DNA from: Theristus sp. LFF4_11 | Taxonomy: Eukaryota > Nematoda > Chromadorea > Monhysterida > Xyalidae | DNA length: 64,000 nucleotides | Reading direction: 5' to 3' | Assembly (NCBI GenBank): GCA_030248135.1 | Contig: JASANC010000384.1 | Location: 1-64,000, forward strand | In this document: positions 45,706 through 57,154 of the stretch, piece by piece | Layout of the letters: every line of letters starts with the position of its first letter | Numbering within the stretch: the stretch's first letter is position 1 | The notes under the pieces: generated by a model | Told to the model about the DNA's origin: nothing | The model's input: only the letters and a program-made list of their open reading frames with translations | The model's database searches: none | Made by a program: the position numbers and the translations under genes

Positions 45706-48700
45706 TCAATTTTGAAGGCTGTGTGTTCGTTGGTCCACCAAATGTCCTTCGTTAGTTGATTTGAACAAAGACCCGAAGAGCTCGTCCATTTTTTCGTTTG
45801 TCCAACTGGCAGAGTCAACCGGAGCCATATAGTTGATCATTTTTTGGTAAATTTCATACCGTATTTTTCTGCCTTTGCTCGCTCGTGTGTCCACCAGTGT
45901 TCGCTTGTTGTTTCGTCCGCGTAGCTTTTGTAGTTCAAGCCACTTTCTGTGAAATCATTTTTGCTTCGTTGTTCTGAATGGTTTTTTGTGCTGTGTTGGT
46001 GAAATAAAAATACATACAAGCTGTAGAAAACAATCGGAAACAAACAGATGCGCAGACTGTCAGCTACCTGGTCATGGAGGCCTGCTCAGTTGGATTGATG
46101 TCGTTGTGGCCGGGTGCTTTGCGCTCAATGAGCTCCTTCAACAGCTGCTGATAGAAGTCGTCGTCGTTGAAGTGCTGCTCGTCCAGTGCGTCCGCGTCGC
46201 CTCCATCAGCCACTTTCTGAAAGACGCCTACAATCGTGAATCAGCAACAGCCTCAGTTGCATTGCAGGGCAGCCTGCTGTGCAGCCACCGCGCCATGGCA
46301 CGCACGTCAGTCACCTTTTCCGGCGGCACCATCGTTGGCAGCCGCGAGCTTGGCGCTCGGGCGACGCGCGTGCGACGCTGCAGACGCGCACGGTCGCTCA
46401 GCAGCTGCAACGCACACGAAATGCTCATCGGCTCTGTTGATTCAAATCTGCGACTGTTTTGCATCACCTTGGTTACAAACTTTTGCCAACACACTTGTTC
46501 TATCTGCGCAACAATGTCAGTCGGCGTATCGTCTGGCACTCGTCTGCGTCTCTGCATTGCGACCACCGCTGTTTTCTCGTCCCACTTTTTCAATGTTTCA
46601 TTTCTGTTAAAAAATCGGAAAACAGTGACGTTTGTGAAACATAGACTGGCGATCTATGATAAACCTAAAAATGTGGGATTTCTCACGTACCGGAAAGACT
46701 CAAACAGTTTCTGACGTTTCGCTAGTTGCTCAGAGACCTGCGTGACGCTTGCTTGTTTGTGTTGTCGATCTTTTCGTTTTCTGCGCCGTTTTGTGAATTT
46801 TGCTTCACTGGGCTGGCTGCCAATCAGCTGGCTGTTGTCACCAGAGGATGTGACGCCATTCTAAAAGTCGAATGCTCAATTTCAAAAGTAGATTTAAACG
46901 TTTCGATTGTTTCAAGAGTAAAAATTACAAATCACAACAGTCTTTCAATGCAACTGAAAACAGCTGTAGCGTCACGTGTTTCTTGTCTGGAACGCTGCAT
47001 GACACCAACCAGCATTGTGTTTTCGGTTTCATCATCGGAAGAGCTGGTGATTTCCGGATTGTCACTGTGCAAATCATGTTCGTTTTCGGTATCCACAGAT
47101 TTCAGCGCACTCGACTGACGTAGCTGTTCTTCCATTGCGCATAAATCCAACAGAATGGTGGAAAGCGAGTGACGAGCTAGAAAATTGAAGCTAATATTCG
47201 TTGGGTTCGTGGCAGAAAGGATAATACATGCCGATGCCGTAATGCGAAAGGGCAATTTATGCCACAAACACGAGACAGAAAGTTTGCTTGATTTTTTCTA
47301 GAATTTTTACATTTTTCGAATGCAGATGGTGAAAGGAAATAACAACAACCACTGCGAATGCAGTGGCCGCCAAGCAGCGAGCGACCTTTGCGCATTGCGC
47401 GTTGTGCGTGCGCGGAGTGCGTCTCGAGTTGTCGCAAGCTGTCGCCCTGCGTTTCCTCGGCCTCGTCACGCGGCAACTGCACGGCAGCGCTGAGCGCTTT
47501 CTGCAGTTGCAATCTCAGCGCTAACAATCGCTCCCACAGGGCGTATTGACTTCGAACAGCTTCAGCTGAACAAATAAAAACGAACACCGGGTTTTCGTGC
47601 AAATGTGTTCGTTTGATTTCATTCTTCAATGAATATACACAGTTTCACAAAACATTGATCGAAACTTACACTTTGCAAGTTGCATTTTAGTCTGCTCAGC
47701 AGTGTCATGCAACAACAAGGGTGGCGGGTGCCTTTGCGAACGGTCAACCTGTTCTCCACCACCACCATATTGATCACTTTTATAATCGTCAGATTCAGAG
47801 ATTTTGCTTTGATCGTCATCGTCACTTGAGTCTTCTGAAATGTAGTGATGGCACGGAAAAGAAGCCGGTTTTTTAACCGGTTTCTTTTCACACCAAAAAT
47901 AAAAAACCGGTTTTTTTACCAACAGAAAATCTGAATTTTCAGTCGTCGAAACAAATCTAGTCGTCGAATCCACCACTCAATTGTGTTATTGAGTTCTGAT
48001 GCCTGTTGGTGACTAGAACACCGTTGATATTGTTCACAAAACCGACTAGAACAGGTTTTAGTCAGCTTTTCTTGCTCAATTGTGTGTTTGGCAAAATACA
48101 GAGCAATATTCTGAAGCTGGAAAACCATTTTCGAGATAGAAGTCCTGTTTTAAAACAGTTTTAAAACCGGTTTCTTTTCACAAAATATAAAAAACCGGTT
48201 TTTTCCATCCCTACTTAAATGACAACCGAACATGATTTGAAATCACAGTATCAAGCAAACACACGCAAAGCTGCACCAATCGCACATGTTTTACTAAGAC
48301 AGAATAGGAGATCATTTTTGAGTCAGTAAACACGTTATGGGCAGGTCTGGCTGGTGTCCGTCGCAATGGGCAAAACGCAAACCATTCAAATTTTCGGCAT
48401 TCTTGAAGAAAAGCGGGATTCAGAAAAACGCGTGCAAACTCACGGGTCTGCGTATTTCAAAAACCCGTGATTTTGCAGGCGCGTAATTCAAAGCACCGTG
48501 ATTTTTTAGGTACGCAGAAACCGACCCGTGATTTGATTTTGCACAAGTTTTATCGAAAACTCGCTATTCTTTCAAGAATGCCATATTTTCCGTGTTTCCG
48601 TTACAGAAAATTTGTCTACCCGCAGCACGTTGCGACAAGGAATGTTCGGGGGCTGCAGCAGCACGTTGAGCACGGGTGTCGGCAGCAGTGGCAAACAGCG

Positions 48701-48884
48701 ACGCTCTTTGCACCTTTTTTCCGTGATACCGCTTGTCTAACTCAGCCAACGTTGGCGCACACGCTGAACGCAACGACGACGGACGAGTCGCAGACGCCAC
48801 ATGCCTCTCTGCTCGTGTCTCATCATCATCGCCAACAAGATCATCTGGCGACACGATCTTTGCTGCGGTTTCTAAAGTCATCAT
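45706..48884 (-). CDS. AATF: AATF/BFR2-like ribosome biogenesis protein
   Basis: Nine exons on the minus strand: 48620-48884, 47670-47834, 47386-47565, 47010-47176, 46691-46860, 46495-46603, 46315-46404, 46068-46216, 45706-45946; the sum of 1536 nt gives 511 aa. Exon 1 has LAELDKRYHGKKV. Exon 2 is a long acidic stretch (SSDDDDQSK). Exon 3 has QYALWERLLALRLQLQKAL, matching the AATF core. Exon 6 has ETLKKWDEKT, exon 8 DDDFYQQLLKELIERK, and exon 9 VDTRASKGRKIRYEI with INYMAPVD, the TRAUB C-terminal domain. The family acts in nucleolar small-subunit (SSU) processome assembly and, in animals, in transcription and stress responses. The start is the first of two tandem Met codons. A MITE occupies intron 1 right up to the exon-2 acceptor. 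Confidence 0.9.
47843..48213. mobile_element. hAT-like MITE in AATF intron 1
   Basis: The ends are TAGTGATGGCACGGAAAAG and its near mirror ...TTTTTTCCATCCCTA. AACCGG palindromes recur just inside both ends. Flanks are CTGAAATG (47835-47842) and CTTAAATG (48214-48221), an 8-bp target duplication with one mismatch. Length is 371 bp, with no coding frame. Confidence 0.7.
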
Positions 48885-49190
48885 GCGCGTGTTTTCGTGT
48901 GCAGCTGCGTTCACCACAAAAAACAACCAACAGCAGCAAATCAAAACCAACGTTGGTCTTCGTCATCACTGGCGACATTTGGCGCAGGCTGGAACAGCGC
49001 GTTCAGTTGTTCGTGTAACGACGTCATCACTCATTCATACTCATCCAGCTCAATGCCACGTTTTGCACAGAAAACTGGTTTTTGGTTGTGCAGAAATGAA
49101 GCACTATTTCGTTTCGTTCACCTGACCTGGTTCAATGGAAAATGAGTGATGAGAATACGTTCGTCGTTGTTGTTGTTGTTAGTAGCGAAA
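48885..49190. other. Region upstream of AATF
   Basis: About 300 bases between the AATF start (minus strand) and the repeat block. It should include the AATF promoter, but no specific element could be identified. Confidence 0.3.
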
Positions 49191-49273
49191 GCGGGACTTT
49201 GGGTGAGGGGGGGGGGTGTTTGCCCAATTTTAGAGGGGGTGTCAGGTGCCTTCTCGGTGAGGGGGGTAGAGAT

Positions 49274-49967
49274 TAGGGTAGTTAAACAAAAATCAAAAAT
49301 TTTTTTTGAAAGTGATTTAAAAATGCCGATTTTTTTTTAATTCAAAAAATTTCCCTCTAATATGCTCTGAAAACCTCAATTTTGGCACAATTTTTCGAAA
49401 GTTCAACAAAAATTTTCTTTGATATTACCTCGTAAAACCTTTAGCAGTCGATTTTGGACCGTTTTACCGACTGATTTCAGGCTTATACAACATCTGCGAT
49501 GAAGTTTTTGAGCGTCCCAAAGGTTGGCTTACCATTTCCGATGCAGATAAGCTGACGATTCGCCTCGCAATCTAAATTTGAGCGTCCAAGCTGCTCCGTT
49601 TGCAATCGTTACGTTGTCTGATTGCCGTTTCGTGTCCTGCCGTCACGACACATCAGATTTGATCGAATTTCAAGCCGGTATGTGTATTTTCACTTGGGCT
49701 GGGTACAATAAGTGACGTTTTGGGGGTCAAAACACTAGAAGAGGCATGGTAACGGTTTGGAAAAGGGGTAATTGAGGTCACCAAAACAAAATCTCCAAAG
49801 TTCCGCCATACGGGAGTCATTCCGGAGGCGCTTGCATATCATATGTGGTTCTTCGAACTCCCTGATTGATTTAGCACAACTTTGATTTTTGAAATTTTTT
49901 TTTTATAAAAAAAATTTTTCTTTAAAAAAAACAAAAATGACGATTTTTGTTTTTTTTTAACAACCCC
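49274..49967. mobile_element. hAT-type MITE, copy 2
   Basis: Direct-orientation relative of 31061-31755, differing by scattered substitutions. The left tip is TAGGGTAGTTAAACAAAAAT and is preceded by GTAGAGAT (49266-49273). The right tip AACAACCC runs into CTGGGGGGTGCAC without a matching duplication. Confidence 0.75.
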
Positions 49968-49989
49968 TGGGGGGTGCACTATTGTAGAA

Positions 49990-50760
49990 AATTTGGCATG
50001 CGGTCGATCCGGTACCGGTCGATCCGGTACGGTCGATCCGGTACCGGTCGATCCGGTACGGTCGATCCGGTACCGGTCGATCCGGTACCGGTCGATCCGG
50101 TACCTGGCAATTTTCTAGGGCGGTCGATCCGGTACCAATTAAAATTTTCAACTGTTTTAGCATTCAATTCGATTTGTTTCTGATTTGTTTTCCATTTTTC
50201 TTCGTTTCTCTCATTTTATCTGATGTCTGAAACATTTTACCGCAGGTTTTTTCGCGGGAAATATGAAAATAAAAACAACAGACATTTTTCCTCAACTCCA
50301 AAAGAGAACCGAATCAGTCTTCATATTTTTATTTTGTTCTCCTTTTCTTGCTGAGCTGATAATTTTGCAAATTTTCACCGTCTTGGAGCTTTATTCTTCT
50401 GGAAAATAGTTCAGAAAATAAAAAAACATGTACGGTACACTTGTTTTGCTTTTTTCAGAATCAGATTACGATTCCCTGAACCAACCAAGTGTCGCAAGTC
50501 GTCGTCGTCTCATATCGTATCATCAACAATCGTATCAACAATCAACCAAAGAAAAATCGAAAACATAACGAATTGAACGCTAAAAACCCGTAAAACAGCT
50601 GAAAATTTCAATTGGTACCGGATCGACCGAGTACCGGATCGACCTGGTACCGGATCGACCGCCCTAGAAAATTGCCAGGTACCGGATCGACCGGTACCGG
50701 ATCGACCGGCACCGGATCGACCGTACCGGATCGACCGGTACCGGATCGACCTACAGCCAA
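49990..50760. mobile_element. Foldback-like element with arms of 15-bp repeats
   Basis: The left arm (50001-50142) is a tandem array of GGTCGATCCGGTACC and 14-bp variants. The right arm (about 50613-50752) is the inverted array of GGTACCGGATCGACC. Inner flanks are also inverted: CAATTAAAATTTTCAACTGTTTTA near 50136 against a mirror near 50590. The 390-bp centre is unique AT-rich sequence. Inverted arms built from short tandem repeats are typical of foldback elements. No transposase is present. Confidence 0.7.
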
Positions 50761-50998
50761 AAAATTTTCTGGGGGGGTCGGGGGTGCACACCCCCCACCC
50801 CACCCATGAGATTTTTTCGCTTTAATTTTGAAGGAAAAACGCTAAATTTTGCTGCAAAGTCTTTGAAATTACAATGAAGAATGTCAAGTTATCACATATT
50901 TAGCTTATATTATGGACTTTAAAGACAAAAAATCATGATTTTTGAGCAAAAATTCATGATTTTTGGGTGGTCCGAGAAAATTTTTGGGGGGTGTCACT

Positions 50999-51698
50999 TA
51001 GAGTTGTTGAACAAAAATGAAAAATTAAAAAAAGTGATGAAAAAAAAACAAAAATGCCAATTTTTTTTAATTCGAAAATTTTTTTCTTATTTGCTCTGAA
51101 AACCTCAATTTTGGCACAATTTTTCGAAAGTTCAACAAAAATTTTCTTTGATTATACCTCGTAAAACCTTTAGCAGTCGATTTTGGGCCGTTTTACCGAC
51201 TGATTTTAGGCTACGACAACATCTGCGATGAAGTTTTTGAGCGTCCCAAAGCTTAGCCTACCATTTCCGATGCAGATAAGGTGACGATTCGCCTCGCAGA
51301 GCGTCCGATTGTGCTCGCTGCTCCGTTTGCAAGCGCTACGTTGTCTGGTTGCTTGCTGCTTCGTGTCGTGTCGTCGCGACACCATCAGAAGAATTGATCG
51401 AATTTCAAGGCGGTATGTATGTCTTCACTTTAGCATTAGTTTAGCTGGGGACAATTAGTGACGTTTTGGAGGTCAAAACACAAGAAGAGGCATGGTGACG
51501 GTTTGGAAAAGGGGTAATTGAGGTCACCAAAACAAAATCTGCAAAGTTCCGCCATACGGGAGTCATTCGGGAAGCGCTTGCATATCATATGTGGTTCTTC
51601 GGACTCCCTGATTGATTTAGCACAACTTTGATTTTTGAAATTTAAAACAAAAATTTTAAAAAACAAAAATGACGATTTTTGTTTTTTTTAACAACCCT
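50999..51698. mobile_element. hAT-type MITE, copy 3
   Basis: Left tip TAGAGTTGTTGAACAAAAAT; right tip AACAACCCT followed by GTAGAGAT (51699-51706). It is more diverged than copies 1 and 2, with a changed segment near 51300-51420. It is in the same orientation as copy 2. Confidence 0.75.
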
Positions 51699-52204
51699 GT
51701 AGAGATGTCAAAAAAATCCTAATTTTTTTAAACAAAGTTGTTCAAAATTTTTCAGGGAGTCCGAATATCACTGTCTGAGAACCAACCGACTTACCATATG
51801 ACCCCCACTCATATGGGAGGAGGGTGAAAATTTCAGATTTGGCTTCGGCGATCCCATTTTTCCACCGACGACATCGTGCCTCGTGTTTTGTCTCTCAATT
51901 TCCCTCAAATAACAAACAAGCAACTCACCGGTGTGATGGAACTGACGACCACTGACGACACGAGTCGATCATGTCTCACCAAGGCTCAAAAAAAGTCGAT
52001 AAATCGATCCAGAATACCACCTGCAGAGTTGAAGACTATGTCACAAACAGGGGTCGAGCCCGATTTTTGGCGAATCCAAGGGGGGGGGTTCGCCCAAATT
52101 TGGGGGGGGGTCGTCCCGCCCGGGTGGGGGGGGGTCGACTTGGTTGGGGGGGCTCCCGAGCGAGACCGAAAAACCCCCCACCCCACCCTAGAAAAACTGG
52201 GACA

Positions 52205-52360
52205 GGTCTAAAACTCCGCACCGACACCGCACAATAAATGGTCTGAAACTCAGCACCGACACCGACGACACCGACGTCGGTGTGATGGCCTGAAACTCCG
52301 CGCCGCGGTGCGGTGTCGGTGCGGTGTAGATGGTCTAAAACTCCGCACCGACACCGACAA
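52205..52360. repeat. GC-rich short tandem repeat (~45 bp)
   Basis: The phrase GGTCT(A/G)AAACTC(C/A)GCACCGACACC recurs near 52205, 52240, 52285 and 52330, with an inverted GGTGTCGGTGCGG stretch inside. It follows a short G-run block at 52080-52190. No gene is seen between 51707 and 52575. Confidence 0.6.
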
Positions 52361-52577
52361 ACAACCAAAATGAAATGTGCGATGTTTCTTGTCTGAAATG
52401 AAACTATGTTTCTTGTGAATCACGTTAGTGAATAAAGTTGAAATCTCGTTAGAAGCATCAAGCATTATCACAGAAAGTCAAAAATCTTATTTCAAGGATA
52501 ACGGTAATTTTGCTGAGGGTCTCGACACGATTTTTCAAAACGTCCCTTTATTGCCAGGACAAACTATCAGAATTGTC

Positions 52578-52953
52578 GCCTCCGTGGCTCGGTGGTTAGC
52601 ACGTTCGCCTTCAACTCAGAAGGTGACGGGTTCGATCCCCCAGGGAGGATGACAAACTGCCGCCAGTGTAGCTCTCTACTCTAATAACTACACTGGTTTT
52701 CAACTAAAAGCTTTCGGATTCGCTGCCCTGCGGGGATATAGCGACCGCAGGCCACCGAAACCGAAATCGGGCTAAGATCACTGGTGCCCCCAGGACAGAG
52801 CGGGGCTTAGAGGCTGTCCCCCTCACGTGGCGAGGGTATTGGTTCCACGGGATGGTGAGCCGTCCGTTCCCCAATCCCACCGGAGTTTGGTACCTTCGGG
52901 TTTCCGGAATCGGTGGGGGGCGTGCTTCAAATATTAAAAAAAAAAAAAAAAAA
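52578..52953 (+). mobile_element. tRNA-derived SINE with poly(A) tail
   Basis: The 5' head has an A box (TGGCTCGGTGGTTAGCACG) and a B box (GGGTTCGATCCC) at tRNA spacing, and partly pairs at its ends (CCTCC/GGAGG near 52650). A body of about 280 bp follows, ending in CCGGAATCGGTGGGGGGCGTG. An 18-base A run closes it (about 52936-52953). Short AATTG flanks on both sides suggest a target duplication. The tail sequence recurs at 35774-35838. Confidence 0.8.
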
Positions 52954-53772
52954 TAATTGACACCGATCACATGATTTCAAGAAACAGTTATGTGTTTGAA
53001 CTTAGGGCCAACAGATTACGGTACCGGTAGTTTTGGTTATTGACACGATGCAGCTGAAAACTATTTTGTTTTTTGTTAATCACAGTTGGAACCTTTTTAG
53101 AAGCATGCAGCAGAATGTCAAAAATCTGATTCCAAAAGTACGGTAACTTATGCGTTTCACTGATTTTACACACTTCAACTCAACAACCAAAATAACCTAC
53201 TTCCAAGTAAAACACTTCGGAACGTCTGTTTACCGGTTATTGACACGCAATGTTATCGTTGAACTGGGCGTCCGAACGGCATAGACTAAGCACCTAGCCT
53301 GTTTTATGTATCTTAGTAACTGTAACTTTTAGTTTAGATTGTTTTATCCAGTACGTTTAAGCTTTGCCCGTGTCTCGCCGCCCAAGCAACTAACAAATTT
53401 TGCAGTAAAGTAAGTGTCAAGACCCAAAACTACCGCTACTGTGCGGTCTGGCGACTTGTCGAACTGACGAGCCCAGGGTCGCCGCGGTCTTCGCTTACCG
53501 GGCGATTCAGTTTCATGTTACAGCATGAGTGCATATGCATGGCATGGGCTCGAATAAACAGCAATGACCTTGAAAAAATAATAAAATTCAAAAAGTCCGT
53601 TTCTTGTGTTTCTTTATCCACTGATAAGAAAATGTTAACTATAGCACAAAACTCAAAGCACAAAGTTCGTAGTGAGAGTAAAAAGAGTCGGCCGATTCAA
53701 AGATACATACCAAAAATAAACAAGTGATAAAAGTGCCACCGTAATAACCAAAGTATTTTTCAAAATTATTGC
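52954..53772. other. Intergenic, no gene seen
   Basis: AT-rich sequence downstream of the PHGDH stop. Open frames are short and without motifs. Confidence 0.5.
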
Positions 53773-56700
53773 TCAAAATTCAATCACATCCCCATGCTGT
53801 TTCATCAGCTTCAACTGTTTCTCGTTTAGCGCGTCAAAGGCGACAATTTTTTCACCGGTCGAACAGAATGTGGCAACCATTTTTACTGGCAGCTCTGATG
53901 GCACCTCTGCAATTTTAAGAAAATATGTGTGCACTGCACAGTCACAGTGAGTTGCCCATTGTTGTCTTGTTTGCTTCCAAAATGACACAGTAATTTTTTT
54001 GCATCTTACAACTGGAGCAGTTGTTTTTTTCCTCAATAGTGTGTGTGCAAGCAACAGGAAACATTCGCAGCACTGTTTTCTGAGCATACCGTTCTGTTGC
54101 GGCATGAGTGCAAGCACACCACTGCACAAGAGCACCGTTGCACGGCCGTCGATCGCTGTCACCAAACTGCCGACGTCTGTGGTGCATCCAGCAATGCTTG
54201 CGTCACCAGCTGCGACTGTCAACTGCTGCGAATCGCACACTTTGCATGAGACCTGTGCGCAATACAAAAACAAACAACCATTTCTTGTGAATAATTTGAA
54301 ACAGCATTGAAAAACAAAGCAAATGTCAAACAGAAAACAAGAGGAACTGACCGTCAATGAATACTGTTGAGCGACGAGTTTAGCGTTGATCATGTTCAGT
54401 CCATTGCCAGGTGAGAGCGACTTCAAACTGCCCAGCAGTGCCGCTGTCTCAAGGGCACCCTGGATTGGCTGGCATTCTGAAACAAACGGTCAGGTGAACG
54501 GTGGCAACAAAAACCGAGTTTCACTACGAACGAACCTTTCGGAAGGTACACAAGGAACTGCTTCAGCAGATTCTTGTTCAACATCTGCAACAGGCCGGTG
54601 AAATCCTGAACAGCTCTCATGTACTTTGCGTTTTCTGCGTCCAGCAGTGCGCTGAGTGGCGCTGCATTCAACTGCAATTCGTGCACTGCTTCAAAACACA
54701 CGGATACAAATATGTGCATTATTGGCCAACACAGCCGTTGTGACCGTCCATTCATTCATATTATTGAAGTAAACTAGTATTATCTTTTATTTTGGTCCCG
54801 AGACGCGATGCGCGCATAGATAGGTAAACAGTTTTGTACAGGACGCGGGAATTGAAAATTGGCAAATTGATCCGAGTTTCCTAAATTGGGTCGAGTCACT
54901 TCGGCGATTTGTCATTGCCACATAAAGATTAAAACTAGTTTCTTTTTTACGTCTGCACACGCATTCAGTTGCTGATTCTAAGAAAATTGATATAGATATC
55001 TGCACGTCGCTGTAACGGTGTCCGCTGTGGCTTCGCTCATAAAAGCAAAGGGCACCGATGCAAACAAACTCAGAGCAGAGACTAACAGCTCCCGTGAGCG
55101 CCCGTGCTTCGTTCAGCGCCACGATGTTTTCAGCGATCTCAGTAGCGACACGTGCCTGCGCCTCCAGGGTGCTCGCACCAAGATGAGGGGTGCAGATGAC
55201 ACGCGCGTGCTCAATCAGATCACGGTTCACAGGGGGCTCCTGTAAACCCATCTCATTCAAACAAAAACCAAAAACAACGAAATTGTGCCGTTTGAAAACG
55301 GGAACTTTCGTGCAGCTGTTCAAATGAACGCGGTGAATTACAAAAAGCCGATTCACAATGTAGATTCAGAGGTGAAGAAAGCACCAGTTTTCGCCCATCT
55401 GAGTCTCCATAAGCCGGCTTCTTGACTGCAGTTGTTGGCTTCGAACGCACCTGCACATAGACGTCCAGGGCGGCCCCGGCGACCAGCCCTGCGTTGATGG
55501 CGTCCAGCAGGTGTTGCTCGTTGATGATGCCGCCACGGGCGCAGTTCACCACACGCACACCGCGCTTGCACTGGCCGAACACACTGGCGTCCAACAGGTC
55601 TGCAAAGTGCAAACGAACAATCAACACAGACATTGATTGATCGAACTGATGAATTGAAACACAGTGACTGGCCAACACAATCAGTGCTCCCCCAAGACAA
55701 CCAGTTCGTTGCCCTTCCATTTGTGCAACTACTGAACGCAACATTACTTTCAGTGTGCTTCACCAAGGGCACGTGCACAGTGATGTAGTCAGCGCGTGGC
55801 CACAGTTGCTCCAGTGGCATCCATTCAACGTTGCATTTTGCAGCCTCGTGCGCATTCACGATCGGGTCGTAGCCAATCGTCTGCAACAAGAAGTTCCGAC
55901 ACAGTGTGACACGACACAAGCTGTGCAAACTCGAGCATTGATTCACACAGTTCGAAACTTCTTCAATATCCGTGACTTTCAAATAATTAAAAATCTGCCC
56001 CATTTTTTCTCAATACTTCATTTTCGAGGAAACGAAAAACAACACACGTTCATGCCAAAGGCCTGCATGCGCTCAGCTACGTCGCGTCCGATGCGGCCCA
56101 ATCCAACAATGGCCAGTGTTTTGCCGTACACTTCTTCGCCCATGTAGCTGAACGAAACACCAACAACATTCACAAAGACATCAAAAAGCATGAGGTACTC
56201 CAGAATTGAAAAATCAAACTGAATAATTCGACTCGGTCTGCAGGTGACACACAGACATTTTGCGGTCCCATCTTGCTTGTTTCATGCTTGCGGTCGCCGC
56301 AGGCACATGCCGCGCCAAGCTCATAATCATCGTGCACGTCAACTCTGCAGCGCTGCGACTGTTGCCAGCTGGCGTGCTGCAAACAAACGGTCACTGTTGT
56401 CACTCGACACAAATCACAGTGCAAAAATGTGCATCCTGCTACTGGTACTGGCCTGCTGACTGCTGATTGATTGCATCGAGCTGGTGGCACCAATCAGTGA
56501 GCTCAAGCTCAATCACTCAAGAGCGCAGCCAATCAAATGATTGTTTGTAATTTACAGTTCCACTGAACGCGCCAAACGTTCACCTACAGTAGCATGTCAC
56601 CAGCCACCGAAGTTGCCATTCATAATGTCAAAACGCAATTGCACCGATAATTGATGAAACTCGAAAGCAAACATGAATCAGTGCTGTTTGGGGTTGCTTT

Positions 56701-57154
56701 CGACAGCAATGCGAGCGCAGTATCAACGCACTTCATGACGATCACGCCGTTGTTGGTGGCCTGTTGCACGTCGATGTTGTCAACGCCAGTGCCAGCACGA
56801 CCGACCAGTTTCAGTCGATGCGCACAGTCCAGCAGCTCCTTCGTTACTTTCGTCGCAGAGCGCACAACCAGAGCGTCGTATTTCTGAAAACAATTTCAAA
56901 ATTACAAATTGGAATTTGAATGGTATGTATACACGACAGAACAAACGCGTTGGGACAGCACTACTCCAAAAAGGAAACAAACAAAGCCGCTGATGAAACT
57001 GTGAACAACACCTCCAACTGACCCCGATTTCAGCACGTAGTTCGTCCTGCGACAACTTTGGCTTGAAGTCAACGTGGACGCCATTTTCCCGGAGTATCTC
57101 GAGACACCGCTTGTCGATGTCGTCCGAAACGAGCACCTGCTCAATCTTCAGCAT
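53773..57154 (-). CDS. PHGDH: D-3-phosphoglycerate dehydrogenase
   Basis: Eleven exons on the minus strand: 57023-57154, 56732-56883, 56257-56376, 56048-56147, 55748-55880, 55451-55599, 55083-55239, 54536-54685, 54352-54476, 54090-54252, 53773-53906; about 504 aa (human 533). It oxidises 3-phosphoglycerate to 3-phosphohydroxypyruvate with NAD, the first step of serine synthesis. Motifs in order are VRSATKVT and [12 protein letters not shown] in exon 2, [13 protein letters not shown] in exon 3, the Rossmann [15 protein letters not shown] in exon 4, [11 protein letters not shown] (catalytic Arg) in exon 6, and EPPVNRD...TPHLGAST (Glu and His of the charge relay) in exon 7. Exons 8-11 encode the weaker C-terminal substrate/allosteric region, ending DVIEF. 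All catalytic residues are intact. Splice phases are consistent. The start is the second in-frame ATG (57154), which fits the family length; 57175 is possible. Confidence 0.93.
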
